64,000 nt of DNA from Actinomadura rubteroloni (GTDB lineage: Bacteria; Actinomycetota; Actinomycetes; Streptosporangiales; Streptosporangiaceae). The notes under the pieces were generated by a model. It searched no databases. It had not been told where the DNA came from and saw only the letters and a list, made by a program, of their open reading frames with translations. Shown piece after piece: positions 1 to 8,823 of the stretch. The position numbers and the translations under genes are program-made. The DNA is taken from contig NZ_MTBP01000001.1 of NCBI RefSeq assembly GCF_002911665.1, forward strand, positions 930,001-994,000, read 5' to 3'. The first letter of the stretch is position 1. Each line of letters opens with the position of its first letter.

Positions 1-31
1 TCGCGCAGGCCCGCGTTCACACCGAGGACGG

Positions 32-1618
32 TCATACGACGTCCACGAAGACGGGGTTGGCGTAGCACCACAGGTCGTCCCACGGGGCGGGGGCGCCCTG
101 GACGTCCATCATCGGTTCCAGCCCGTTCGACCGGTGGCCGTCGGTGCCCCGGACGCGCACGTAGAACGGGTCGCGCACCTTGCGGAACCGGTGCTCGAAG
201 TGAAGAACCGGGCTCCGGCCGTACGGGGTGAAGGACTCGACCACCGACACGTCCGGGTTGGTGAAGGCGTCCCGGTCGGCGGCCGGGCCGGTGACGGCGC
301 CCCGGATCAGGTCGAGCCGCGCCAGCCGGGGAATCCGGCCGGTGGTGTTCGGCGTGGTGGCCGGGCGCACGGTGATGCGCACCGTGACGTCGTCCCCGCG
401 CCGGACCCGGACCCGTCCGCCCAGCGTGGCGGGCCGTCCGCCGCCGTGGACGCGCACGTCCAGCGCGGACACCAGGCCGCCCATCCCGACCCACACGCGG
501 CCCGCGCGGATCGCCGCCATGACGCCGTGGAAGCTGCGCGAGGTCGAGCCCACGACCGTCCGGCTGAACTCGCCCGGCCAGAAGTCGGCGTGCTCTTGCG
601 GCGTGCCGGAATCGACCGGGGCGGGATAACCGCCGTGGGTGTCGTACCAGTCCCCCGGGGTGTCGGGCCGGACGAGCGTGCTGCCGTTCGCCTGGTGGAT
701 GTCGGAGTTGCTGGTGATCCACCAGCCCTTGCCCTCGGCCAGCAGGGCGTCCCAGAGCCCGCCGAGTTTGGCGGTCATCCAGTCGAAGCCGCCGAACGTC
801 CGGTACGACTCCGACGGCCAGCCGGTCCAGGAGTCGCCGCCCGGCGCGTTGCCGTAGCCGCCCCGGTGCCCGCCGTCGTTCTGCGCGCCGGGGGAGCCCT
901 CCATGCCGACCGCGATGTGCGGCGCGGTGTCGCGGTAGTTGCGGAATTCGTGCGGCGTGTAGCGGCCGTTGCGGCTCGGGTGGTTGGCGATCATCAGCGC
1001 CGAGTCGATGGCGCCCCGGTCGATCTGGCCCGACATCCAGCGCAGCGCGGCCAGCGCGGTCGCCTCATTGGCGTCGGACGTGTGGTTGGTCCCGTTGACG
1101 TTGCCGTCGAACAGCTTCTCGAAGGCGTGCAGCGCGGCGATCTCGTTCTTGGTCGCGTCGAAGAACACCGTCGCGTGCTCCCCGGATGGCACGTTCCATT
1201 CGAGTCCCTGCCAGAGCAGCATCGACGGGTTCGCGGCGCGGGCCTTGAGGACGTCGGCGTACGTCGTCTCCACCGCGAACTTCTCGTGCGCGACGTGCCC
1301 GTGGTCGGTGATCACCATCCAGTCCAGGCCGTGCCGCCGTCCGGCCGTGACCTGCTGGGCGACCGTGTGCATCGCGTCGTAGCTGTACTGCGTGTGGACG
1401 TGGTGGTCCCCGGCGAGCCACTGGAGCCGTCCCGGGTCCGGGCCGGGCCGCGCCGCCGCCGACGCGGTGCCCTCCAGCAGGCCGCTCCCGGCCGCCGCCG
1501 CGCCCACGAGGCCGAGCCGTTGCAGGAAGCGGCGCCGCGCCAGCTCGCCCGGCGGCAGCTCGGCGTCCGGCACCGTCGTGTCGGCGTAGGGCGCCGCGTT
1601 GTCGTGGTGATGGCCCAC
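32..1618 (-). CDS. Tat-exported PHP-type metallohydrolase (CehA/McbA-like)
   Basis: Secreted metal-dependent phosphoesterase-like enzyme; substrate unknown. After a short acidic/histidine leader there is a twin-arginine motif (ARRRFLQRLGL) followed by an Ala-rich hydrophobic stretch ending near TASAAA, so export by Tat is likely. PHP signatures follow: GDHHVHTQYSYDA, then VITDHGH, and later a histidine-bearing NSDIH segment, as expected for a PHP metal site. I chose GTG at 1618 because GAGGAG lies 6-7 nt upstream. The frame is open to an ATG at 1699, but that extension would put about 27 basic residues before the leader. Length (528 aa) fits CehA/McbA-family secreted proteins. Divergent from the next gene. 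Function beyond the fold is inference. Confidence 0.8.
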   Translation of the reverse strand: MGHHHDNAAPYADTTVPDAELPPGELARRRFLQRLGLVGAAAAGSGLLEGTASAAARPGPDPGRLQWLAGDHHVHTQYSYDAMHTVAQQVTAGRRHGLDWMVITDHGHVAHEKFAVETTYADVLKARAANPSMLLWQGLEWNVPSGEHATVFFDATKNEIAALHAFEKLFDGNVNGTNHTSDANEATALAALRWMSGQIDRGAIDSALMIANHPSRNGRYTPHEFRNYRDTAPHIAVGMEGSPGAQNDGGHRGGYGNAPGGDSWTGWPSESYRTFGGFDWMTAKLGGLWDALLAEGKGWWITSNSDIHQANGSTLVRPDTPGDWYDTHGGYPAPVDSGTPQEHADFWPGEFSRTVVGSTSRSFHGVMAAIRAGRVWVGMGGLVSALDVRVHGGGRPATLGGRVRVRRGDDVTVRITVRPATTPNTTGRIPRLARLDLIRGAVTGPAADRDAFTNPDVSVVESFTPYGRSPVLHFEHRFRKVRDPFYVRVRGTDGHRSNGLEPMMDVQGAPAPWDDLWCYANPVFVDVV

Positions 1619-1770
1619 GTGGTCCTCCTCGATGACAATCTTCAGCGAGCGTGACCGTAGGCGAGCGAAACGACGGCCAGGCGTACGAAGAGTGATCATT
1701 CATCGAAACTCACCGGATGTCGGGACAGGGTTCACCATCGGGCAACGCGTGGCTGCCAGGGTTGCCCGCC

Positions 1771-2622
1771 ATGATCACCTCACGTACCGCCCGCTGCCTG
1801 GCCGCCGTGGCCGCGCTCGTCGTGGCGCTGGCCGGGACGGCGTCCGCCGGCACCTTCCGCCTCGGCGCCTGGAAACTGACCGGCAGCGCGGAGCAGCCGT
1901 CGCCCCTGGCGAACCAGGGCCTCACCACGCTGCGCCACGAACTGCACTTCGAGGGGAACGGCACCGTGCCGGACGCGCTGCGGGCCGACGGCTGGGGCCA
2001 CGTCGGCGACCCCGACGCCGCCCGGGGCTACCTCTTCGACGCCTACCAGTGGACCGCCGCCGACCCCGCCGCGAAGATGTTCTACGTCACGACCCCGCGC
2101 GGCGAGCACTACCGGTACGTCCACCCGCTGGCGCCCGGCGAGCTGATGAACAACTCCTACGCCGCCGTCTCGCCGGACGGGCAGTGGCTGGTCAGCGGCG
2201 AGTGGGGCACGATGAACCGGCTCCTGGTGCTGCCGACGCCGATCCTCAACCGGTCGACGCCGCGCGCGGGTGGAACGCTCCAGCTCGCGGGTCGGATCAC
2301 GCTGGACCGTCCCGTCCGCGACGTCCAGGGCTGCGACTTCGTCAACCCCACCACGCTGCTCTGCGCGACCGACGACACGGGCACCGACCTGTTCCCGACC
2401 ACCAAGCAGCTCCTCCAGATCAAGCTGAGCCGTCCGCTGCGGGGACGCGACGTCACCGCCCGGGTCACCTCGCTCGGCCAGCTTCCGCTGGTCAGCAAGT
2501 GCCAGGGTGAGTTCGAGACCGAGGGCAACGACTACGACCCCGCCACCGGGCTGCTGCGCGTCGAGGTCGTCCCGCCGGCCCCGTGCGACGCGAACACGAC
2601 CGTCTACACTTTCCGCCGCTGA
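1771..2622 (+). CDS. Secreted protein of unknown function
   Basis: A 283-residue protein with a clear Sec signal peptide (MITSRTARCLAAVAALVVALAGTASA). The mature part repeats short beta-like segments (for example SPDGQWLVSGEWG and GCDFVNPTTLLCATDD), which suggests a beta-propeller-like or sugar-binding extracellular fold, but I do not recognise a family. Three cysteine-containing segments near the C-terminus could form disulphides. An upstream in-frame ATG exists at 1717, but the signal peptide fixes 1771 as the better start. A strong hairpin follows the stop. Confidence 0.75.
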   Translation: MITSRTARCLAAVAALVVALAGTASAGTFRLGAWKLTGSAEQPSPLANQGLTTLRHELHFEGNGTVPDALRADGWGHVGDPDAARGYLFDAYQWTAADPAAKMFYVTTPRGEHYRYVHPLAPGELMNNSYAAVSPDGQWLVSGEWGTMNRLLVLPTPILNRSTPRAGGTLQLAGRITLDRPVRDVQGCDFVNPTTLLCATDDTGTDLFPTTKQLLQIKLSRPLRGRDVTARVTSLGQLPLVSKCQGEFETEGNDYDPATGLLRVEVVPPAPCDANTTVYTFRR

Positions 2623-2630
2623 CCCCCGGC

Positions 2631-2663
2631 CCGTCCGGCGCGCGACGCCTGCGCGCCGGACGG
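2631..2663 (+). terminator. Hairpin terminator after secreted protein gene
   Basis: Perfect 13-bp stem, CCGTCCGGCGCGC pairing with GCGCGCCGGACGG, with a 7-nt loop, starting 8 nt after the stop codon at 2622. There is no T-tract, as is usual in very GC-rich actinobacteria. Confidence 0.7.
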
Positions 2664-2822
2664 CCCGAGCGCTCAGCTCCCGAAGCGCCCCGCTCCACCC
2701 GGATCTCCGCCGGACGTCCGCGCCAGCCGGCCGACGGCCGCAGATCGGCCGTTCCCGCGCGCGAACCTCTCCGGCACGCGCATCATCTGATCTACGACAT
2801 TCCGCCATGCGATGGGACGGCG

Positions 2823-3512
2823 ATGCACAAGCCAGCACGTCCGGAAGAACTGCCCGCCCCCTGGGACCTGTGGGCGCGAGCCGCCGCGATGGCCGCCCTG
2901 GAGGCCGCGATCCCGTTCGACGGGTACCCGACCTTCGCGCTGCGCGGCGCCGAGGTCACGCACGACGACGGCGGCGGCAACACGTGGACGCTGCTGCTCA
3001 CGGACGACCGGGCCGTCCTCTACGGCTGCGACCACGAAATGAGTCACACCCGTGACGCGGGCCTGGACCTCCTGTCCGGCGCACCGTCCTGGCTCCCCTT
3101 GGACGACCTGGCCGACCTCCAGAAGGCCAACGAACTCGGCTTCGTCTACTGGCACGACACCGCGTGGCACCGCGTCCCCTATCCCGAGGACCTGAAAGAC
3201 GACGGCGTAGCCGCCACGGTAGGCCGCGCCGCCGACCTGAGCACCTTTATCCACAGCGCCGCCGACGTCTTGCTCGGCTACAAACTCGGCGAGACCCTCG
3301 ATGAAGACGCCGAAGACTTCGACGCCCTGGAGGAAGCCCTGGACGAAGCGATCCACCAAGCCCAATCCGGCGCCCTGGAACACCTGATCCGAGCCGCCCA
3401 CGCCCGCCGACTCTCAACAGACGACTTCACCTGGCTAGCGGCATTCCCACTCGACCTCGCCGCAGCCCTTCACACGGCCCAGACCGCCGGCCTGACGTCT
3501 CCACCCGCCTGA
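2823..3512 (+). CDS. Cytosolic hypothetical protein
   Basis: A 229-residue acidic soluble protein without signal peptide or membrane segment. The N-terminal half has a mixed alpha/beta look (TWTLLLTDDRAVLYGCDHE) and the C-terminal half is a long Glu/Asp-rich helical region (about residues 150-210). I do not recognise it; it resembles the many uncharacterised actinomycete proteins with an SMI1/immunity-like layout, but I cannot assign that family. Start chosen at ATG 2823; the frame is open upstream but the codon pattern there is poor. Convergent with the lipoprotein gene that follows. Confidence 0.65.
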   Translation: MHKPARPEELPAPWDLWARAAAMAALEAAIPFDGYPTFALRGAEVTHDDGGGNTWTLLLTDDRAVLYGCDHEMSHTRDAGLDLLSGAPSWLPLDDLADLQKANELGFVYWHDTAWHRVPYPEDLKDDGVAATVGRAADLSTFIHSAADVLLGYKLGETLDEDAEDFDALEEALDEAIHQAQSGALEHLIRAAHARRLSTDDFTWLAAFPLDLAAALHTAQTAGLTSPPA

Positions 3513-3526
3513 GAGCCGTCCACGAA

Positions 3527-4075
3527 TCAGTCGACAATGAACCAGTCGCCGTGACGATAGGACAGCGTCAGGTCGCTCAGGTCATGCGCGGTGAACCGAG
3601 TGGCGGCGACGACGGCGCGCGCCGGGACGTCCACGTCACCGTTGGCCCGCTTCGTCACCATCGCCTTGTTGACGGTCGCGGTCCGCAGCGCAGCCAACTG
3701 AGCGTCGGAGAACATGCTCCGCGTGATGGAGAAGGTAGTCCGGCATTTGCCGAACCCCTGCGCCTCGGCCCGCTTCGCCGCAGGCCCGGCAATGACGCAC
3801 ACGGTCGTAAGATCCCCCGAGCCAAGCGCGCGCACAGCCGTCAAATAACGCGCAATCGCCGCGTCAACGGTCCTGGGCACCAAAGTCGGGGACGGCGACG
3901 GAGGCGGCGCGGGCACCGACGGCGTGGAACTCACCGTCGTCCGCCCAGCCTGCGGCCCGGACACGGCGCTGCCGGGCTTCGCGTCGTCCTCGCACGCGGA
4001 CACGGCAAAGACAACGGCCAGCGTCAGCACGCTGCCCCCGAGTCGCACGGCGTAATTTCTCACAACCATCCTCAA
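3527..4075 (-). CDS. Lipoprotein, hypothetical
   Basis: A 182-residue predicted lipoprotein: a hydrophobic leader ends in a lipobox (VSAC) followed by Asp/Pro/Ser/Thr-rich linker (about residues 30-70), then a compact domain of about 110 residues with the layout of NTF2-like or DUF-type cell-surface domains (ISRYLTAV-like helix, then strand-rich end RHGDWFIVD). The final pattern, a helix-rich part followed by W-F-I-V-D, is typical of small extracytoplasmic 'nuclear transport factor 2-like' domains in actinobacterial lipoproteins, but this is a fold guess. Confidence 0.7.
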   Translation of the reverse strand: MRMVVRNYAVRLGGSVLTLAVVFAVSACEDDAKPGSAVSGPQAGRTTVSSTPSVPAPPPSPSPTLVPRTVDAAIARYLTAVRALGSGDLTTVCVIAGPAAKRAEAQGFGKCRTTFSITRSMFSDAQLAALRTATVNKAMVTKRANGDVDVPARAVVAATRFTAHDLSDLTLSYRHGDWFIVD

Positions 4076-4080
4076 CTACC

Positions 4081-4651
4081 GGTTTCCGGGCGGCACCAAG
4101 TTAGCGGGAACACATGCCCGCTACGTAGCTTTCACGGATCAGTGGGGCGTGCGTCAAGCGTCATGGGACCCGGCGCTGGCGAAGACCAGAACGTCCGGTC
4201 GCCGAGCCGCCCGACCAGCGAAGGTGGGAATCACGACCGAAGGGGGCAGCGATCTCGCCACCTTCGCCTCGATACCTGGCGGCGAGAGCATGATCATGCC
4301 GGATGTCTTCACGAACCAGCGGGACGAGACTCCGTCCCGGCTCGTGACCACGATGCGGTCGGCCGCGCCGGGGTGAATCCCGTCCCGCACTCGACGGCCT
4401 CGCCCCCGAGGAGCCGGGAAAGCTGCTTCCCGACCCGCGACGGCAGGACGACGTCAGGCACCGCCGGTACAGCGTGGACGCGATCCACCGGTTGCTCAAC
4501 GTCGGCGAGCCGGAGGCGCGTGCGCGGGCGCTGGCCGTTCTGCACAGCCCTAGTTCGATGGCGATGGTGCCGGCGCCATGCGGATCCTGTGGACGGCCTG
4601 GAATGGGGCACGGCCGGGCGCTGTGGGGCGTCCGGCCGTGTTCGGTGGGGG
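4081..4651. other. 571-bp intergenic region with possible gene remnant
   Basis: No complete gene is supported. On the + strand the frame running through about 4374-4560 has strong GC3 bias and reads as a plausible protein fragment (LDGLAPEEPGKLLPD..., then VDAIHRLLNVGEPEARARAL) but it has an upstream stop near 4344 and loses coding character after about 4560. A second short frame at 4149-4376 is also moderately biased. I read this as a decayed gene rather than two small genes. The first bases also serve as upstream region of the lipoprotein gene. Confidence 0.35.
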
Positions 4652-5968
4652 TCAGTGCAGGGGGGTGGTCAGGTGGATGGTGACCAGTGTGGTTTGGACG
4701 CCGCTGTCGACCAGGCGGCCGTTCGTGTCGAAGGCGGCGGGGCCGTCGGTCATGCCGAAGTCGTTGTCGTTGATGACGGCGATCGTCCACGGGTTGAGGA
4801 CGGCGATGCCCTCGACCTTCTTCGGTGCGCCCGCGACCTTTGTGAAGTCGATCGCGAGGCGCTTGGGCAGGACCGGGACGCCGGCGGCGGCCGGGTCGGG
4901 CAGGGCTTCGAGGGACGGCGTCGTCGCGGGCGCGTCCCACGGGGTGCCGAGGATGTTCGCGGAACGGGTCAGGGTGACGCGGTGCAGGCGGAACGCGTTG
5001 TCGGTGCGCTCCTGGACGAGCAGCGTCTCCGGGCCGATCGCCGCCAGTGCGGAGATTTTGAGGTCGCTGGTGTCGGTCGCGGACGGGTCCACCACGTTCA
5101 CCGGGTCGAAGCGGTAGGCGTATTCGGCCGTCACCTTGTTCAGGCGGGGCGAGAAGCGGAGCAGGCGCGTCGTCCGGGACGCGTTGCCGACCGCCTTGGA
5201 CGGGTTGAGCAGCGGGCTCTGGAGCGCGATGACCAGGTCGCCGCCGGGCAGCGGCGTCAGGCCCTCGAACCCGCGGTTCCCCTTGCGGGTGAGGAAGATC
5301 GACGGCAGCGCCTCGACCACCGGGTAGTCCGTGCCGGTCAGAGCCAGGCCCTTCGGGACGTACCGGGCGAGCACCCGGCCCTTCGCCGAGACGTGGACCA
5401 GGGACGGGCCGTACTCGTCCACCAGCCAGAACGTCCCGTCGTGCGCCGGGACGACGCCCTCGGTGTCCAGGCCGTTCGGGTTGAAGTCCAGCTTGGCGGT
5501 CGCGTTGTAGTCGTAGGGCGTCTCGTCGCGCACCGGCTGGTTGGACAGGCCGGTCACCGGCTTGCCGTGCGCGGTCGTGATCGGGAGGGCCTTGATGACG
5601 TCCAGGCGCTTTCCGTGGACGCGAACCTTGACGATCGCCGGGTCGAAGCCGGGGACGGGGAACGTGCGGCGGTTGTCGCCGTCCATCTTGATCTGGCCGT
5701 TCGGGCCGCGGTCGGTGACGGTCCAGAACTCGCCGGGCCGGCCGGCGGGGTAGAGGTCGCTGCCGATGCCGCCGAGGTCGACGCCGCGGTCGTCGGCGAC
5801 GGAACCGGGCAGCAGCGCGTTGGAGAACGTGCCGAGGGGGATGTCCGGCAGGGTCGCCGTGGCGACGACGGTGCCGGGCGGCGGCGCGTCGGCGTGGGCG
5901 GCGGCCGGCGCCAGCAGCGCGGCGGCGGTCGCCGCGACGGTGATCCCGCGGCGGATGGGTCGTGCCAT
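4652..5968 (-). CDS. Secreted esterase-like/phytase-like protein
   Basis: A 438-residue exported protein with a Sec signal (MARPIRRGITVAATAAALLAPAAAHA). The mature region carries the motifs of the 'esterase-like activity of phytase' family: SDLYPAGRPGEFWTVTDRGPNGQ near the start, then repeats such as FWLVDEYGPSLVHVS, GFEGLTPLPGGDLVIALQSPL and KKVEGIAVLNPWTIAVINDND, consistent with a beta-propeller with acidic metal sites. The precise substrate is unknown. Start set at ATG 5968 because it begins the signal peptide; the frame is open 36 codons further. Confidence 0.8.
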   Translation of the reverse strand: MARPIRRGITVAATAAALLAPAAAHADAPPPGTVVATATLPDIPLGTFSNALLPGSVADDRGVDLGGIGSDLYPAGRPGEFWTVTDRGPNGQIKMDGDNRRTFPVPGFDPAIVKVRVHGKRLDVIKALPITTAHGKPVTGLSNQPVRDETPYDYNATAKLDFNPNGLDTEGVVPAHDGTFWLVDEYGPSLVHVSAKGRVLARYVPKGLALTGTDYPVVEALPSIFLTRKGNRGFEGLTPLPGGDLVIALQSPLLNPSKAVGNASRTTRLLRFSPRLNKVTAEYAYRFDPVNVVDPSATDTSDLKISALAAIGPETLLVQERTDNAFRLHRVTLTRSANILGTPWDAPATTPSLEALPDPAAAGVPVLPKRLAIDFTKVAGAPKKVEGIAVLNPWTIAVINDNDFGMTDGPAAFDTNGRLVDSGVQTTLVTIHLTTPLH

Positions 5969-6107
5969 GAAGATGCGCTCCTCGGCGAGACGTGAAGATT
6001 CTTCCGAGACGGTCCACGGAACGCGTGAACCGGCGCTGACATCGTCGTGAACCCAGATCCGCCGCGTCCGGAACACCTGTCGGCGGCGACCGGAACCCCG
6101 CAGGTCG

Positions 6108-6962
6108 TCAGTAGCGGCCGAGGACGAGCTGCGTCTTCAGGATGTCCCCGTGGTAGAGCCAGCCGTGCGCGTCCGCCACGGCGATGGCGTCGTTGTGCAG
6201 TGTGGCGGCGTCGTTGTAGTTGTCCGTCTTGAAGGACAGTTCGACGATGTACTCGGTGCCGGTCCCGTCCGCGCCGACGACGGGCACGACCTCGATGCTC
6301 GCGTCGTCGGACGCGCCCCACGCGCCGCCGTAGACCTTCGACGTCACCGGGCCGTGCGCCCGCGACGCCTTGAGGATCGTCTTGCCCCAGCCGCTGGCCG
6401 ACCAGTCCGTCAGCTTGCCCGGAATGTCGTTGACCAGCCAGGTGCGTCCGGTGTCGCTCGTCGGCAGCGCCGTGCCCGAGTAGCCGCTGGAGCTGTGGCT
6501 CTTCTCGGTCGCGCAGCTCAACGTCTGCTTGGCGTAGCCCCAGTCGACCTCGCAGTCGTAGTTGGTGTCGCTGCTGTCGAAGCCGTCATTGTTCGCCGTC
6601 GTCAGCGCGCCGTTGATGTCACCGTTGGTGATGGGCCAGCGCTTCTTGTACGTCTCCTCGAACGACTTGCCGGACTTGTGGCGCAGCCGGACGTCCCAGC
6701 CCTCACCGTTCAGCTCCAGCGGGTTCGTGTCGTAGTACGCGTACGACCGCGCGTTCGCCGACCCCGTGATGCCGAACGCCGACTTCACCGCCGACGTCGG
6801 ATTGTGCGACGCGTCCAGCGCCGCGACCGTCAGGTTGATCTTCACTTCGTACGTCGGGACGGCGTTGGACGCGGCGTGCGCGGGCACGGCGAACGCGGCC
6901 GACGTCGAGAGGGCGAGCAGCGACGCGGCGGCGGACCGGCGCACCAGAGACATGATGGTCAT
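6108..6962 (-). CDS. Secreted CYTH-like (triphosphate tunnel) protein
   Basis: A 284-residue protein with a signal peptide (SAAASLLALSTSAAFAVPAHAA). The mature part has the order of a CYTH/triphosphate-tunnel fold: an E-x-K type opening (YEVKINLTV), a Y-Y-D-T element, a W-D-V-R-L-R-H-K strand with alternating basic residues, then E-E-T-Y-K-K, and an acidic V-E-L-S-F-K-T strand near the end. Normal CYTH enzymes are cytosolic and act on polyphosphorylated substrates; an exported copy is uncommon. Catalytic activity is inferred from the alternating charged pattern only. Confidence 0.6.
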   Translation of the reverse strand: MTIMSLVRRSAAASLLALSTSAAFAVPAHAASNAVPTYEVKINLTVAALDASHNPTSAVKSAFGITGSANARSYAYYDTNPLELNGEGWDVRLRHKSGKSFEETYKKRWPITNGDINGALTTANNDGFDSSDTNYDCEVDWGYAKQTLSCATEKSHSSSGYSGTALPTSDTGRTWLVNDIPGKLTDWSASGWGKTILKASRAHGPVTSKVYGGAWGASDDASIEVVPVVGADGTGTEYIVELSFKTDNYNDAATLHNDAIAVADAHGWLYHGDILKTQLVLGRY

Positions 6963-7025
6963 GCGGGGACCTTCGCCGCCGGGGATGATCTCCGCGTGGC
7001 CGCCGCGTGTGCGGGACGTGAACCG

Positions 7026-7496
7026 CTACTGCAGGCCCGTCCGGACGGACGTGACGCGTCCGGTGTCGAAGCCGAGCCAGTGCATCCGTCCCCGGTACCG
7101 CGCGTGCTCGATCTTGAGGCAGCGGTCCACGACGACCGCGAGCCCGGCGTCCGCCGCGATCCGCTCGCCCTCCTCGTCGATGACGCCGAACTGGCACCAG
7201 AGGGCGCCCGCGCCGATCGCGACGGCGTCGCGTGCGATGCCCGGCAGTGCGGACGGCGCCCGGAACACGTTCACCACGTCCACCGGGACGGGCACGTCGA
7301 GAAGGCTCGGATAGGACGTCTCGCCGAGGATCTCGGTCTCGCGCGGATTCACGGGGATGACGCGGTAGCCGTGCCGCTTGAGGTAGTAGCCGACGAAATA
7401 GCTGGCCCGCAGCTCGTTGGACGAAAGGCCGACGATCGCGACCGTCCGGGCCGAGTTGAGCACTCGCTGAATGGTCAGCGGATCCTGATTACTCAT
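7026..7496 (-). CDS. CoA-binding Rossmann domain protein (YccU-like)
   Basis: A 156-residue single-domain CoA-binding protein. The N-terminal Rossmann part contains TVAIVGLSSNELRASYFV and HGYRVIPVNPRE; the middle has VDVVNVFRAP and the C-terminal AVVVDRCLKIEH, the usual YccU/CoA-binding layout. The start ATG at 7496 overlaps the stop codon of metY in an ATGA arrangement, so it is the third gene of a metX-metY operon and is translationally coupled. The frame is open 14 codons further but the coupling and the family length fix this start. A role tied to acyl-CoA use in methionine synthesis is inference. Confidence 0.85.
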   Translation of the reverse strand: MSNQDPLTIQRVLNSARTVAIVGLSSNELRASYFVGYYLKRHGYRVIPVNPRETEILGETSYPSLLDVPVPVDVVNVFRAPSALPGIARDAVAIGAGALWCQFGVIDEEGERIAADAGLAVVVDRCLKIEHARYRGRMHWLGFDTGRVTSVRTGLQ

Positions 7497-8809
7497 GCCA
7501 CCGCCCTGGCGTTCGCGAAGCCTTGTTCCAGATCCCACAGCAGGTCATCGGCGGATTCGAGCCCGACCGACAGCCGCACCGTTCCCGGGCTCACGCCGGC
7601 CGCCGCCAGCTCGTCGTCGGAGAGCTGCCGGTGCGTGGTGCTCGCAGGGTGGATGACCAGGCTCTTCGCGTCCCCGACGTTGGCCAGGTGGGACCAGAGC
7701 GTGACGCCCTTGATGAATTCCTGGCCGCCGTCCCGCCCGCCCGCGCAGTCGAACGAGAACACCGCGCCGGCGCCGCGCGGCAAATACTTCTCGACCAGCG
7801 GACGGTATTCGCTGCCCGGCAGCCCGGCATAGGTCACCCGCGACGCCTGGTCATGGCCCCGAAGGAATTCGGCGACCGTCCGGGCGTTCGTGACGTGCCG
7901 TTCCATCCGCAGCGACAGCGTCTCCAAGCCTTGGAGCAGAAGGAACGCGTTGAAGGGCGACAGGGCGGCGCCGAGGTCCCGCAGCGTCTCGGCGCGGAGT
8001 TTCATCAGATAGCCGTACGTGCCGAACGTCTCGTGGAATTTCAGGCCGTGGTAGGCGGGCGACGGGTCGGCGACGACCGGGAAACGCCCGTTGGACCAGT
8101 CGAACGTCCCGGCCTCCACGACCACGCCGCCGATGCTCGTCCCGTGCCCGCCGAGGAACTTCGTCGCCGAGTGGACGACGATGTCCGCGCCCCACTCGAT
8201 CGGACGGCACAGGTACGGCGTCGCGAACGTGTTGTCCACGACCAGCGGCAGGCCGTGCTCGTGCGCGACGTCCGCCACGGCCGCGATGTCGAGGACGTTC
8301 CCGGCCGGGTTCCCGATCGTCTCGGCGAAGAACGCCTTCGTCGTGGGCCGGACGGCCTTCCGCCACGCGTCCGGATCGCCCGGGTCCACCCAGGTCAGCT
8401 CGACGCTCATCTTCCGCAGCAGGTGCTTGAGCTGGTTGACCGTCCCGCCGTACAGAGCCGTGGACGACACCACGTGGTCGCCGGGCTCCAGCAGCGTGAA
8501 CAGCGCCGCCGCCTGCGCCGCGATCCCGCTGGCGAAGGCGACCGCGCCGCAGCCGCCCTCCAGGTTCGCGACCCGCTCCTCCAGCACCGCGACCGTCGGG
8601 TTCATGATCCGCGAGTAGGTGTTGCCGTACTCCTGGAGGTTGAAGTACGCCGCCGCCGACTCCGGATCCTCGAAGACGTAGCTGGTCGTCTGGAAGATCG
8701 GGACGGCCCGCGCGCCCGTGTTCGGGTCGGGCCGCTGCCCGGCGTGCAACTGCCGGGTCTCGAACCCGAACGCGCGGCCGTCCTCGGCGCGCGGAGGTGT
8801 GTCGGTCAT
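7493..8809 (-). CDS. metY: O-acetylhomoserine sulfhydrylase (PLP enzyme)
   Basis: A 438-residue Cys/Met-metabolism PLP enzyme that makes homocysteine from O-acetylhomoserine and sulphide. Visible family signatures: FETRQLHAGQ at the N-terminus, the PNTGARAVPIFQTTSY substrate-side segment, ASGIAAQAAALF, and the PLP-lysine region HSATKFLGGHG. Length is normal. Start ATG 8809; upstream metX ends 14 nt away and the downstream CoA-binding gene overlaps by 4 nt, giving an operon on the minus strand. The pairing with a neighbouring acetyltransferase supports the acetylated (not succinylated) homoserine route. Confidence 0.93.
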   Translation of the reverse strand: MTDTPPRAEDGRAFGFETRQLHAGQRPDPNTGARAVPIFQTTSYVFEDPESAAAYFNLQEYGNTYSRIMNPTVAVLEERVANLEGGCGAVAFASGIAAQAAALFTLLEPGDHVVSSTALYGGTVNQLKHLLRKMSVELTWVDPGDPDAWRKAVRPTTKAFFAETIGNPAGNVLDIAAVADVAHEHGLPLVVDNTFATPYLCRPIEWGADIVVHSATKFLGGHGTSIGGVVVEAGTFDWSNGRFPVVADPSPAYHGLKFHETFGTYGYLMKLRAETLRDLGAALSPFNAFLLLQGLETLSLRMERHVTNARTVAEFLRGHDQASRVTYAGLPGSEYRPLVEKYLPRGAGAVFSFDCAGGRDGGQEFIKGVTLWSHLANVGDAKSLVIHPASTTHRQLSDDELAAAGVSPGTVRLSVGLESADDLLWDLEQGFANARAVA

Positions 8810-8823
8810 CGCTTCCTCGGATC

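Noticed and set aside
3551-5995. An 814-codon open frame on the + strand
   Set aside because: Spans antisense to two genes with signal peptides and clear family motifs.
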